63,863 nt of DNA, taken from assembly GCA_017629095.1 (NCBI GenBank), contig JAGBXW010000021.1:1-63863 (forward strand). The letters are read 5' to 3'. This stretch comes from Treponema sp. Lineage in GTDB: Bacteria > Spirochaetota > Spirochaetia > Treponematales > Treponemataceae. The notes beneath the pieces were generated by a model that did not search any database, had not been told where the DNA came from, and worked only from the letters and a program-made list of their open reading frames with translations. The first letter of the stretch is position 1. Each line of letters begins with the position of its first letter. Of the stretch, positions 52,131-61,493 are shown piece by piece. The position numbers and the translations under genes were made by a program.

Positions 52131-52216
52131 CCAATTATACAAAAAACTACAAAATTAATAAAGTAATGACAAAGAATAGTAAAGTTTTCAAAGAGGTTTT
52201 TAATAAAAATTAACTC
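52131..52216 (-). repeat. Upstream repeat element, copy A (before the exchanger gene)
   Basis: Aligns without gaps to 53981-54066, about 80% identical by hand count. On the minus strand both copies contain TATAAT near the downstream end and the conserved core ACTATTCTTTG[T/A]CATTACTT. The -35 distance does not fit sigma-70 (27 nt from TTG[T/A]CA to TATAAT). It could be a shared regulatory region or a dispersed repeat. Confidence 0.65.
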
Positions 52217-52218
52217 TA

Positions 52219-52734
52219 CTACCGAGTCTTCTGATAGGCCAATCGAGGAGTCCCATCGTGGGTATAAATCATGCCACAATAGGTGTAGCCCAATTTTTTG
52301 AGCAATGACCGCATGGGGAGATTTGCCTCGTGGGTATCGATTCTAATATTGCCACATTCCGCCAAGGCCCACTCCAAGCAAAAGCCCCCAGCTCCCTGTC
52401 CAAGGCTTGCAATCCGATGTACTACACCGTAGGGGCGATTTTCTTCTAGCCAGCTTCCTTGGTAAATCTCTGCGTAGGTGGGATCCTCTGCCACCTCCAA
52501 GAAAAACACCCCAAGGATTTTTTCTGTTGTTCCGCCAACTTTTTCTTCGATATCTTTTACACACACATAGCTTTTTTGCTGCTGAATATCAGCTTGAATC
52601 AGCTCCTGAGGTGGCCAAGTATCTCCCCATTGTGTGGGATTTCCTGTTTCCCGCATAAAATCCCGTGCCTGAGCATAAATCTCTAGCACAATATCCAAAT
52701 CTTCAGCTTGTGTTTTTCGTATCTTCATCTTCAC
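52219..52734 (-). CDS. GNAT-family N-acetyltransferase
   Basis: 171 aa, cytoplasmic. The N-terminal strand-helix IRKTQAEDLDIVLEIYAQAR, the acetyl-CoA region HRIASLGQGAGGFCLEWAL and the C-terminal RIDTHEANLPMRSLLKKLGY are typical GNAT elements. The acceptor amine is unknown. The start is GTG 52734 or ATG 52728, and either fits. Confidence 0.88.
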   Translation of the reverse strand: MKMKIRKTQAEDLDIVLEIYAQARDFMRETGNPTQWGDTWPPQELIQADIQQQKSYVCVKDIEEKVGGTTEKILGVFFLEVAEDPTYAEIYQGSWLEENRPYGVVHRIASLGQGAGGFCLEWALAECGNIRIDTHEANLPMRSLLKKLGYTYCGMIYTHDGTPRLAYQKTR

Positions 52735-52750
52735 CCATTACAGAAAATTA

Positions 52751-53953
52751 TTACTGAGGATAAACAGATGCCACCGTTGCACCGTTATTTGTGAACGTAG
52801 TATTTTCTGCATAAATATCTGCACCACTAGCATTAGTACTAGAGTTCCCTGTAATTGTTCCTCCCTCTAGAGTACAAGTGGCCTTATCGCCATTCTCTAT
52901 TCCGAAAAGATAAACACCACCACCAACTTCAGCTGAATTTCCTGTAATTGTGCCATTTACCATCTTAAAATCACCAGTTTGTGCAACCCAAATACCACCA
53001 CCTTGCTGAATTCCCTCAGTGTGGTTAGTAATGGAGCCACCATTCATAGTGAAGTCACCATTTTGAATATAAATACCTCCACCATGTTTGTTAGCACCAC
53101 CGGAACTTGCATCATTATCAGAAAGTTTATTTTCAGTAATAGCACCATTGTTCATCACAAAGGTACCATGTAATACGTACACACCACCACCGGAAACAGC
53201 AGTGTTTTGAGTAATGGTACCTCCATTCATGGTAAAATCCGCACTCGTAATGTACACACCACTATTAGCACAATTTGTGATGACAGTGTTTTTCTCTAAA
53301 AAGAAGGAAGCTTCTGTAACTTTTACACCATGCTGGGCTTGGTTATTTCCATCTAAAGTTAAAGTATATTCACTTCCACCAAGGGAAAAGGTACTGGTTC
53401 CTACAGTAAAAAGTGGTTCATTTGAATTATTTGTTAATACAACATCCTTTAATGGAACAATCTTTACGTTAGTACCTTTCACCTGTAACCCAGCAGTAAG
53501 TTCAATATCGCTTCCGATGTATACAGTTCCACCCTTTTCAATAAGTAGCTGTAAAGCCTCAAAGGTATGGGCCACGGTGGAAAGTGGTACATTGGCAGAG
53601 GTGGTTTCACCTGCAACAACAGAAACATCAGCACTTCCATACACGATGCTTACATTAGATTCTTTTCCTTCAACAGTAATTGAATACTGTCCTGGTACTA
53701 AATCATCAAACTGAGCACTTTCTCCTGCAACAACAGTTTTACTCTGCTTATTTCCAGCTGTATCAGCAACAGTTACTGTAAAAATTGTTGACTCAGAGGC
53801 AGAACGACTGCTAGGAACGGCAACTACAAGACCACCATTTTGAAATATCCCAATATTATTACAGGATGTGAAAAAAACAAAAATCAAGGTAAGAATCAAG
53901 GTATGCACGCTGTTTCTTTTACCAAAATGAGAATCTCGCAATATCCAATTCAC
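52751..53953 (-). CDS. Modular beta-helix lipoprotein A (one repeat module)
   Basis: 400 aa from GTG 53953, preceded at 7 nt by GGAG (TTG 53959 is the alternative). Lipobox FTSC (Cys31) is followed by CNNIG. One ~85-residue beta module (~45-125) follows, with the pattern FTVTVADTAG, FDDLVPGQYSITVEG and GETTSANVPL. A bridging segment GGTVYIGSDIEL opens a parallel beta-helix (~130-400) built from MNGGTITQN-like turns (FTMNGGTITQN, FVMNNGAITEN, FTMNGGSITN, CTLEGGTITGN). It is likely surface-exposed and for adhesion or display. Family members B and C lie to the right. Confidence 0.85.
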   Translation of the reverse strand: MNWILRDSHFGKRNSVHTLILTLIFVFFTSCNNIGIFQNGGLVVAVPSSRSASESTIFTVTVADTAGNKQSKTVVAGESAQFDDLVPGQYSITVEGKESNVSIVYGSADVSVVAGETTSANVPLSTVAHTFEALQLLIEKGGTVYIGSDIELTAGLQVKGTNVKIVPLKDVVLTNNSNEPLFTVGTSTFSLGGSEYTLTLDGNNQAQHGVKVTEASFFLEKNTVITNCANSGVYITSADFTMNGGTITQNTAVSGGGVYVLHGTFVMNNGAITENKLSDNDASSGGANKHGGGIYIQNGDFTMNGGSITNHTEGIQQGGGIWVAQTGDFKMVNGTITGNSAEVGGGVYLFGIENGDKATCTLEGGTITGNSSTNASGADIYAENTTFTNNGATVASVYPQ

Positions 53954-53980
53954 TAACAATCTCCAAAAAAATTATATATC

Positions 53981-54066
53981 TCGATTATACACAAAAGTGT
54001 AAAATTAAGGAAGTAATGTCAAAGAATAGTAACGTTTTCTAAGATATTTTAAATAAAAATTAACTA
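53981..54066 (-). repeat. Upstream repeat element, copy B (before lipoprotein A)
   Basis: Second copy of the element at 52131-52216, same orientation, 1850 nt apart. It ends 28 nt before the GTG of lipoprotein A, with the minus-strand TATAAT at the same relative place. Confidence 0.65.
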
Positions 54067-54121
54067 CACGAAAATCTCCTTTCCATGTAAAATAAAAGAA
54101 TTCTTACATTATGGAGTTTTT

Positions 54122-56452
54122 ATGAAACTGAAACACAAATTTTCTGTGGTAACTATATCACTGATTCTTATCTTTGGATTGTTCACCGCATGTCTTTCTT
54201 CCGTCATGACAGACTATGTTCAAGTCTTTAATGATGGTGGATTAGAATCTCTGGCCGATAAATTATTTCCACTGTCACAAGAAGAGGTAGAACGCTTTGC
54301 TCCAAGAAATCAGCAACAGGCAAATTATATCGACAATATGCCACGACACCCAGACAACGAAAACTGGGTTATTTTTATGTATATTTGTGGTTCTAACCTA
54401 GAAAGCCAGGGAAACTATTCAATTTCTCAAACCCTAGAAATAGAATCTAGATTAAACGAATTCAATAAAAAACAAGCAGAAGGAGAGCAACTTTCCTCTT
54501 CTTTGAAGTATTTTCAAGATTTTATCCAGGTTCAAAAAGAAAATAATCTTGCTTTACCAGAATCATTTTATGAAAAACAGCCAATTTTTGTTCCAGCTGC
54601 AGAAGAAAATACAAATCTTGCCAACCCGAACGTTATAAATCGTGGAGTTGCTTCTACAGATTTAATGCACATTACAAATGTCCAACTACCAGAAAATATT
54701 ACCTTTATTATTCAAACTGGAGGAGCCTATCATTGGGACTATCCAGGGGTAAATCCCAATCTCACTCAACGTTGGAAATACGACCACACTGGACTTTCAG
54801 AAATATACTCAGGCCCTGCAGAAAATATGGGTTCTCCAGATGGTCTTGCTAATTTCCTTGCTTTTTCAAAATCATTTTATGGCCATCACAATGCCTTCCT
54901 GTTCTGGAATCATGGAGGAGGAGCTTTTGGTGCAGAACACGATGAAATCTTTGATGATATGTTGTCTAACAGAGAAATTCGGGAAAGTTTTGCAAAAATA
55001 TATACACTGAACGAAGAAAATCCTCCTTTTGAGCTTTTAGGTTTTGATGCCTGTCTTATGGCTTCTACCGAGGCTTGTAACGAATTTGCAGGAATTGCAC
55101 AGTATTATGTTGCAAGTGAAGAAATTGAAATGGACGGTTGGAAAAATTCTAAATGGGTACAAGATTTTGCAAATAACCCCAATTGGAATGGAGCCCAACT
55201 GGGAAAAGCTATTGTAGATGCTTTTATGGAAAAAGCAAGTCAATACAGCTTATTGAATGGTGATTTTTTAATTACAAACCAACTGAGTTTATTGAATCTT
55301 TCAAAAACAAAAGATATATATGAAGCCTATGGTGAACTCATAAACAAGGCATTGCAAGATTCTCTGAAAAATCCTTCTGTTATTGCCCAATTTGCAAAGG
55401 CTTCTCAACAGTCTATTCGCTACGCCTATGAATACTATGACATATACAATACCTGCGACCTTGGTTTATTTTTAGACCAAATTGCAGAAGAGTACCCTCA
55501 AGCACAGCAAATTCGCAACATGATAGATGAAAGTCTTTTGTATCAGCGGGGAATTGGACAAAATGCTTTTTCTACCGGTTTATCCATTTATTTCCCCACA
55601 GAAATTACAGAAGTTACATCACTCATAAAGGCTCTAGAATACATTGAAGAAATTAGCACAGAACCAGCGGTAAAAGCATTTTACTACTACAAAATTGCAG
55701 GATGTCTCAGTGAAGAACATCAAAAATATGTTGAAAGCCAAGGGTGGGGTAGGGCACCTGTTATCAATACAGCATATCTGAATGAATTCACAACTGCACC
55801 AGTAGAAGTTCATTCCGATGGCTCTCTAGCAATGCACATTCCACAAGATAAATTCAACTTGGTTCAAAAAGCATCTTTGTTGCTTATTCAGTACGATGAA
55901 GAGACTGATTCCATGATTTATTATGGAGAAGATGACTTTACCCACTATGGTGACGGTAAACTTACCACAGATTTTGATGGAAAGTGGCCTGCAATCAATG
56001 ATACCGCTCTTTCTTTGGAAGTTATTGGCTCCAATGACGCATTCATTCGCTATGAATCTCCTATTCTGCTAAACAACCAAGAAAAAACCTTGGTGTTAGC
56101 CTATGACCGAACAACTGAAGAAACTTATATTACTGGTATACGTGAAGCAGCCGCACCTGATATTCTTTCTCGCCAGGTAACCATTTTGGAAAACGGAAAT
56201 ACAATTACACCCCTGTACGAAACTACTTCAGGTTTGTGGGCAGATGAAAGCATTATTACAGGAAATACAATTAAATATAACCCAGAAGAAACTACTGTAG
56301 AAGAAAAACCTTTGAATGATGGTGTTTACATCCAAGGTATTCTGCTACAAGATTTTAGAGGAAATATCTACCTTAGTCCCCTCGTTCAATTTGAAATGGA
56401 GAAGGGTAGGGTAATAAATCCCTCGGTTTCAGATGAATACAGAACTTTTTAA
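54122..56452 (+). CDS. Clostripain-family (C11) cysteine peptidase, lipoprotein
   Basis: 776 aa. Lipobox FTAC (Cys24). The C11 catalytic domain (~75-420) has the catalytic His in FLFWNHGGGAFG and Cys in LLGFDACLMAS. The C-terminal part (~520-776) is beta-rich, like other gut clostripain homologues. It is an extracellular or periplasmic Arg/Lys-type endopeptidase, normally self-activated. GGAG lies 5 nt before the ATG. It is divergent from lipoprotein A and could process surface proteins, which is speculative. Confidence 0.92.
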   Translation: MKLKHKFSVVTISLILIFGLFTACLSSVMTDYVQVFNDGGLESLADKLFPLSQEEVERFAPRNQQQANYIDNMPRHPDNENWVIFMYICGSNLESQGNYSISQTLEIESRLNEFNKKQAEGEQLSSSLKYFQDFIQVQKENNLALPESFYEKQPIFVPAAEENTNLANPNVINRGVASTDLMHITNVQLPENITFIIQTGGAYHWDYPGVNPNLTQRWKYDHTGLSEIYSGPAENMGSPDGLANFLAFSKSFYGHHNAFLFWNHGGGAFGAEHDEIFDDMLSNREIRESFAKIYTLNEENPPFELLGFDACLMASTEACNEFAGIAQYYVASEEIEMDGWKNSKWVQDFANNPNWNGAQLGKAIVDAFMEKASQYSLLNGDFLITNQLSLLNLSKTKDIYEAYGELINKALQDSLKNPSVIAQFAKASQQSIRYAYEYYDIYNTCDLGLFLDQIAEEYPQAQQIRNMIDESLLYQRGIGQNAFSTGLSIYFPTEITEVTSLIKALEYIEEISTEPAVKAFYYYKIAGCLSEEHQKYVESQGWGRAPVINTAYLNEFTTAPVEVHSDGSLAMHIPQDKFNLVQKASLLLIQYDEETDSMIYYGEDDFTHYGDGKLTTDFDGKWPAINDTALSLEVIGSNDAFIRYESPILLNNQEKTLVLAYDRTTEETYITGIREAAAPDILSRQVTILENGNTITPLYETTSGLWADESIITGNTIKYNPEETTVEEKPLNDGVYIQGILLQDFRGNIYLSPLVQFEMEKGRVINPSVSDEYRTF

Positions 56453-56474
56453 CAATACGCATATTTAAATAGAG

Positions 56475-56540
56475 CCCCAAGGTTTTGCAAAACTGAAAGA
56501 GATTTCAGTTAAACCAGAGCCTTGGGGTTTATTTTTTATA
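56475..56540 (+). terminator. Terminator of the clostripain gene
   Basis: Nested hairpin: outer CCCCAAGG/CCTTGGGG (56475-56482 with 56520-56527) and inner AACTGAAA/TTTCAGTT (56491-56498 with 56503-56510), then TTTATTTTTT. Confidence 0.85.
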
Positions 56541-56584
56541 CACCAATCAAGGTGGACCTCGTGGCCTCTTTTATACTATTCCTT

Positions 56585-57007
56585 TTACCTTGCAGTATCA
56601 AGAGAAGCAATTCTACTTTGCAAGGACTCCTGCAACACCTGAGAAAAATTTATCCCTAATTCCATAGCCTTTGCATTCATCCAAGCAGGTAGTGTAACAG
56701 TTCGTTTTACAGCACGAGAAACTTCTGCCATTCGGATAGAAGGCATGTACACATCCACCAAACAAACTCGTTCATTAGCAGCAACCTGTATATCTGTAAT
56801 TTTAGAAGGAGAAGGGATAACATCACCATCTTCCTCCATCAATTCTAGCCGTCCCCCTAATGCATCACGGGCTGAAAAAAAAGCATCTGCATCGTCCTTT
56901 CCACTAGTAGCCAGTTCTAGGTCTGGAAAAACCACTGCAATTTCTTGGCCATCCTCGTAAGTGAACACAGCAGGATAACAATACCGTTCTGGAAGATTTT
57001 TTTTCAT
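56585..57007 (-). CDS. hicB: HicB-family antitoxin
   Basis: 140 aa from ATG 57007 (AGGAGGTG just upstream). GTG 57013 would add two residues. The partial-RNaseH HicB fold (~1-90, YCYPAVFTYEDGQEIAVVFP and DALGGRLELMEEDGD) is followed by a C-terminal ribbon-helix-helix (~100-135, RTVTLPAWMNAKAMELGINF) that would bind DNA. It should neutralise HicA and repress the operon. Here its partner reading frame is broken, so it may now be an orphan antitoxin. Confidence 0.92.
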   Translation of the reverse strand: MKKNLPERYCYPAVFTYEDGQEIAVVFPDLELATSGKDDADAFFSARDALGGRLELMEEDGDVIPSPSKITDIQVAANERVCLVDVYMPSIRMAEVSRAVKRTVTLPAWMNAKAMELGINFSQVLQESLQSRIASLDTAR

Positions 57008-57016
57008 ATACACCTC

Positions 57017-57210
57017 CTACTTGAATTCAATTCCAGACTGTCTTGAAATGCTCGCTAAAGTTTTAGGCGGAATATCTGAATCTGGATGCTTAATCGTAAC
57101 TATCCCTTTTTTCTCAGGATGTTTATAATGATGATGACTCCCTTTTACTTGAACCAAAAACCAGCCATCCAATTCAATCAATCTAATAACTTCTCTAGAT
57201 AACTTTTCAA
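57017..57210 (-). pseudogene. hicA: hicA toxin, frameshifted near the start
   Basis: The minus strand reads SREVIRLIELDGWF, VKGSHHHYKHPEK and GIVTIKHPDSDIPP, a clear HicA with its catalytic His in GSHHHYKHP, ending in a TAG 10 nt before hicB. No ATG, GTG or TTG exists in this frame. A TTG at 57210 with AGGAG upstream gives MKS in another frame, and joining requires removal of 2 nt, so a 2-bp insertion in the GTTATCT stretch probably destroyed the gene. Intact HicA is an ~60-aa mRNA interferase. Confidence 0.8.
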
Positions 57211-57308
57211 GCCACTCTCCTAATAATACATATTTTAATACATATTATCTCTCTATTGTAATATAACTGGAAACAAATATCTTTTCAAGCATATCTCTTT
57301 CCACCAAC

Positions 57309-57334
57309 AAAAAAAGCCACGGACGAACCGTGGC
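57309..57334 (-). terminator. GCCACGG-type terminator, copy 1
   Basis: GCCACGG/CCGTGGC (57316-57322 with 57328-57334), 5-nt loop. On the minus strand TTTTTTT follows. It ends lipoprotein B. One of four near-identical hairpins in the last 7 kb. Confidence 0.85.
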
Positions 57335-57353
57335 CTTGAGCAGAATCATCCAT

Positions 57354-59252
57354 TTAGCTCTTCTTTAAAACGTCCATAGGAGAATTATCTTCAATTGAAC
57401 CACCAGTTTTGGTAAATTTACCACTCGGATTAATCTCTACTGCAGCAGGCTGATCTGCAGGATGATTTGAAGTAGAAGTTGCTGTATTACCTGTTATAGT
57501 TCCACCACTCATGTTAAATGTTCCACCTTCCACATAAATAGCAGCAGCACAGTAACATCTATTACCAGTAATAGTTCCACCGTACATATACATTTCTCCT
57601 CCACTACGAACAGCAATGGCTCCACCACGACAATAGGCATTTATACACTCACAATTACTTACCGTTGCACCATCATACATATAAAATGAAGAAGAATTAC
57701 CGATTTCTATGCCTGTTTTGTTAGGACTGTAGCTATTAGTAATGGTTCCATAAAGATGTACCTTTCCTCCATCAATAATATTTAACAAGGCATATGATTG
57801 ATTCTTTTTATTTCCATTTACAGTAAGCATATACTCACCACCGCCCAATGTAAGCTCTCCTTCAGACCCAACCTCAAACATCAAAACATTACTTGCCAAG
57901 TTTAATGTTACATCCTTATCCAGAGCTCGAATGGTAACATCCTGATTTATAGTCAAGTTTTCTGCTACAGTTATATCATTTGCAACATACACAGTGCCAC
58001 CAGATGCAATGGCTTCTTTAAGGCTTTCAGCATCGGTTACAATTTTTGCAACTTTAGTCAACTCCACCGTAACAGAAGCAGATTCACCTGCTTTAACAAG
58101 GGCACTAGCCGTACCAGAATATACAACTATCTGATTTTCATTTGTACCTTTAACAGTAACCACATAGGTGTCAGGGAGCAGCTTTTCAAACTGAGCTATT
58201 TGGCCACTAGGAACAGCTGTGTGGTAGATGGAAGCTTTTGAACCATGAAGTTCAATGGAAAAACTTGTACCTGCGATAGCTAAAGTAGTGTCAGAAAAAT
58301 CAACAGAAAGGCTTCCAAACTGAGGTTGCAACTCCACCGTAACAGCAATGGGCTTGCCTGCTGCAACATCAACACTATTTGTACCATGAAGCATGATTTT
58401 CCCTTGCTCGTCTCTTCCGTCTACTTCAATACTGTAGGTGTCGGGAATAAGTCGTTCAAACAAGATTACTTCATCACCAGAAACAGTTCTGGTATAGATT
58501 GAACCTTTTGAAGAACCATGAAGTTCAACAGTGAAATTTTTAGCGTCGCTATCAACATCAGCTCCAGAAAAATCAACAGTCAATTCTCCAAACTGATTTT
58601 GTAGTTGTACCTTTACCGATGAAATTTGTCCAACTTCAACTACAGCACTAGCTGTACCAAAATACACAACTTTTCCATCATCTGAACCTTTTACAGTTAC
58701 ACCATAAGTGTCAGGGATAAGTTTTTCAAAAGATACAGAACTACCGGCAAAAATAGGCTTACTAAGAGAAATGCCATTTGAACCTTTAACTTCAACAGTA
58801 AAGTTCATACTATCACCAGCCCCATCGGCTCCAGTAAAGTCGACAGCCAATCTTCCAAGAATTTCCTGCAGTTCCACCATGGCAGAGGCTGTTTTTCCTG
58901 CTTCCACCGTAGCACTGGCAGAACCATAATAAACCACAATATCTTTTTCGTTGGAACCTTTCACCAAAATGGTGTAAGTATCTGGAATAAGCTCCTCAAA
59001 TGCAGCTGTCTCACCTGCAGAAACAGTCTTGCTATACGTAGACCCTTTTTCTCCCTTAAGCTCAATGGTGTAGATTGTAGCGTCAGTGGCATTTCTTCCT
59101 CCTGGAACAGATACAAGCAAACTACCGCCCTCACTGAGAGTGAGCAAATTATTACAGGAAAAAACACAAAGGAGCACAAACAAGACAGAAGCAAAACCGA
59201 AAATCCCTGCCTTAAAAATAAAAAATCTTCTATCTTTCAATAAATTTCTCAT
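57354..59252 (-). CDS. Modular beta-helix lipoprotein B (four repeat modules)
   Basis: 632 aa. Lipobox VFSC (Cys33) followed by CNNLL. Four ~88-residue beta modules (~50-400) follow, each with a TIELKG-like strand, FE[EK]LIPDTY.I.VKG, a YGSASATVEAG segment and a VELQ..FG.L.VDF link. Then comes the shared GGTVYVANDITV bridge and a shorter beta-helix (~410-632) with MYGGTITGN and MSGGTITGN turns and an unusual Cys/Tyr-rich patch (SNCECINAYCRGG). GGGGGGAGA serves as ribosome site after an 8-T run. Confidence 0.87.
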   Translation of the reverse strand: MRNLLKDRRFFIFKAGIFGFASVLFVLLCVFSCNNLLTLSEGGSLLVSVPGGRNATDATIYTIELKGEKGSTYSKTVSAGETAAFEELIPDTYTILVKGSNEKDIVVYYGSASATVEAGKTASAMVELQEILGRLAVDFTGADGAGDSMNFTVEVKGSNGISLSKPIFAGSSVSFEKLIPDTYGVTVKGSDDGKVVYFGTASAVVEVGQISSVKVQLQNQFGELTVDFSGADVDSDAKNFTVELHGSSKGSIYTRTVSGDEVILFERLIPDTYSIEVDGRDEQGKIMLHGTNSVDVAAGKPIAVTVELQPQFGSLSVDFSDTTLAIAGTSFSIELHGSKASIYHTAVPSGQIAQFEKLLPDTYVVTVKGTNENQIVVYSGTASALVKAGESASVTVELTKVAKIVTDAESLKEAIASGGTVYVANDITVAENLTINQDVTIRALDKDVTLNLASNVLMFEVGSEGELTLGGGEYMLTVNGNKKNQSYALLNIIDGGKVHLYGTITNSYSPNKTGIEIGNSSSFYMYDGATVSNCECINAYCRGGAIAVRSGGEMYMYGGTITGNRCYCAAAIYVEGGTFNMSGGTITGNTATSTSNHPADQPAAVEINPSGKFTKTGGSIEDNSPMDVLKKS

Positions 59253-59293
59253 AGTCTCCCCCCAAAAAAAACGCTAAATCTCCACTTTTTATC

Positions 59294-59322
59294 ATTTTAC
59301 ACCTCCCAATAAAACGGGTCAA
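59294..59322 (-). promoter_or_regulatory. Promoter of lipoprotein B
   Basis: On the minus strand TTGACC (59322-59317), a 17-nt spacer and TAAAAT (59299-59294). The ~35-nt leader includes runs of 8 T and 6 G. Confidence 0.72.
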
Positions 59323-59349
59323 GACTTGGGTAGGATAGGGTAGGGGACA

Positions 59350-59380
59350 AAAAAAGCCACGGACGAGCCGTGGCTTTTTC
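59350..59380. terminator. GCCACGG-type terminator, copy 2
   Basis: GCCACGG/CCGTGGC (59356-59362 with 59368-59374), loop ACGAG, T runs on both sides. It ends lipoprotein C on the minus strand. Confidence 0.87.
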
Positions 59381-59415
59381 TCCTCACCAAAAATTATGCT
59401 GAAACGTCAGTGGGG

Positions 59416-61470
59416 TTATTGTTGAACTAATTTTCCTGTATTTGGATCAATAGCCCACTGTATATTACCATTTGGTGCTACATTAAACCTTGTGGCTACT
59501 TCAGCAAGGGTAACATCACTACCTTCTGCTACCTTCACCACTACTTCCTCGGCATTATAACGACCAGGAGTTATTGTTGCAACTGTAGAGTTGCCTTCAA
59601 GTATTCCACCTACTGTAAAATAAACACCAATACCACTCAGCCTAATGGTACCAACTTGAACATTACCACTGATGGTAAAGAGATCAGGCTCTTTTACAAA
59701 CACACCAGACGTACTATTGAGTATATTACCACCAGTCATAGAGAATGATCCTCCATTCACATATACACCTTTATCAGCAGTAGCTGTGATAGAACCACTT
59801 GTCATAATAAATTGACCGCCCGTATTAACCTCTATAACATTACTTCCCGATGCACTTCCTTCAATAGTACCACCATCTAAATGGAAAACACTTTCATTAG
59901 TAGAAGAAGTTGAAGTAATAGCTACAGCAATACCACTAGAGTTTTTGATGTTGATACTGCCATTAGAAGTTAAGGTAACTTTAACCTCAGCATCAGTAGA
60001 AGATATATTGATTATAGAGGCACTATAAGAACCTCCTACTAAGGTGATAGTATGCTCTCCGCCTCCAAAGGTCCACTCTCCACTTGTAGGCTCGAACATT
60101 GAAAATTGTGAATTTATATTATTAGGCAAAGACAATTCAACACCTTCCGATACAGCTTGAATCGTTACTGAATCGGAATTAGTTGTTTTAATAGTTTCAC
60201 TTATTTCTATGCTACTTCCAACATATACAGTACCACCATTAGAAATAGCAGTTTCTAACTCATCAAAGTTATTTACTACACCTGCAAGGTTTACCGTAGC
60301 AGGACTCTCTTCACCCTTTCCAACTTCATTAGTGGTAGTTGTACCATAAAGCACTACAGTATCTGCATTCATGCCTTGTACACTAATGGTGTAGGAACCA
60401 GGAATAAGGTCGTTAAACAGAACGGAGGTGCCATCAGAAATAGTTTCCTCTTTGGAAAACTCTTTATCTTCAGAATGAGTTATTTCAACAGTATAACTTT
60501 GAGCGATTGAACCATCTGGTACAGTTAACGTAACAGATAATCTTCCAACCTCTTTTTGCAATGGCACTGTAGCAGGAACAGTTTGCCCCTCTACAACAGT
60601 GGCTTTTACAGAACCATAAAGCACTACAGTATCTGCATTAATGCCATTTACAGTAATAGTGTACTCACCGGGGATAAGGCCTTCAAACAGAACGGAGGTG
60701 CCATTAGAGATAGTTTCCTCTTTGGAAAACTCTTTGTCTTCTGAATGAGTTATTTCAACAGTATAACTTTGAGCGATTGAACCATCTGGTACAGTAAACG
60801 CAACAGATAATTTTCCAATCTTATCTTGCAATGGCACTGTAGCAGTAACAGTTTGCCCCTCTACAACAGTGGCTTTTTCAGTACCAGAAAGCACTATAGT
60901 ACCAGCTGAATCTTGCCCCAATACACTAACGGTGTAGTCACCGGGAATAAGTCCTTCAAACTGAACGGTTCTATCAGTAACCTCTTGAGTTTCTTTAGAT
61001 TCATTGGGACCAGATAGTATAACGGTATACTCTGCGACACTATCACTTTCAGCTCCTTCAAAACTAACAGTCAAGCTTCCTAACAACTTTTGCAGCTCCA
61101 CCGTAACAGTGGCAGTTTGACCAGCGGTAACAGTGGCTTTTTCAGTACCAGAAAGCACTTTATTACCAGCATCATCCATGCCTTTTACATTAATGGTGTA
61201 GGTGTCGGGAGCTAGATCGTCAAATTGAATGGTGGAGCCACCAGAAATAGTTTCTCTTTGGGTGAAACCACTGGCACTAGCAAGTTCAATGGTAAATGTA
61301 GAAGCACTGGCTGCACGTGCTCCAGGAACGGTAATAACCAAACTACCGCTATTACGCATAAGTATGTTATTACAGGAAAACACAAAAAGCAGCACCAACA
61401 AAATACCAGCAAAAATGCTGAGCTCTTTTCCATAAGAAAGAAGCTTTTTACAATCCAATGAATTTTTCAT
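59416..61470 (-). CDS. Modular beta-helix lipoprotein C (four repeat modules, two recently duplicated)
   Basis: 684 aa. Lipobox VFSC (Cys33) and CNNIL as in protein B. Four modules (~45-395) of about 88-90 residues follow. Modules 3 and 4 are almost identical (VPDGSIAQSYTVEITHSEDK) from a 270-bp tandem duplication. The bridge GGTVYVGSSIEI then leads into a beta-helix (~400-684) with LDGGTIEG, MTSGSITA and MTGGNILN turns. GGAGGG precedes the ATG. A perfect inverted repeat covers the promoter. It is probably surface-located, and its adhesion role is inferred from fold class only. Confidence 0.87.
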   Translation of the reverse strand: MKNSLDCKKLLSYGKELSIFAGILLVLLFVFSCNNILMRNSGSLVITVPGARAASASTFTIELASASGFTQRETISGGSTIQFDDLAPDTYTINVKGMDDAGNKVLSGTEKATVTAGQTATVTVELQKLLGSLTVSFEGAESDSVAEYTVILSGPNESKETQEVTDRTVQFEGLIPGDYTVSVLGQDSAGTIVLSGTEKATVVEGQTVTATVPLQDKIGKLSVAFTVPDGSIAQSYTVEITHSEDKEFSKEETISNGTSVLFEGLIPGEYTITVNGINADTVVLYGSVKATVVEGQTVPATVPLQKEVGRLSVTLTVPDGSIAQSYTVEITHSEDKEFSKEETISDGTSVLFNDLIPGSYTISVQGMNADTVVLYGTTTTNEVGKGEESPATVNLAGVVNNFDELETAISNGGTVYVGSSIEISETIKTTNSDSVTIQAVSEGVELSLPNNINSQFSMFEPTSGEWTFGGGEHTITLVGGSYSASIINISSTDAEVKVTLTSNGSINIKNSSGIAVAITSTSSTNESVFHLDGGTIEGSASGSNVIEVNTGGQFIMTSGSITATADKGVYVNGGSFSMTGGNILNSTSGVFVKEPDLFTISGNVQVGTIRLSGIGVYFTVGGILEGNSTVATITPGRYNAEEVVVKVAEGSDVTLAEVATRFNVAPNGNIQWAIDPNTGKLVQQ
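60343..60882 (-). repeat. 270-bp tandem duplication inside lipoprotein C
   Basis: 60343-60612 and 60613-60882 align at a constant 270-nt offset, with identical runs of about 50 nt (for example around 60471-60525 and 60741-60795). The unit is one 90-residue module, so the reading frame is kept. Confidence 0.88.
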
Positions 61471-61493
61471 AGTACACCCTCCGAGACGAAAAA

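Noticed and set aside
52751..61470. CRISPR-like or large repeat array in the lipoprotein region
   Set aside because: The repeats are in-frame protein modules without regular spacers, and no cas genes are present.
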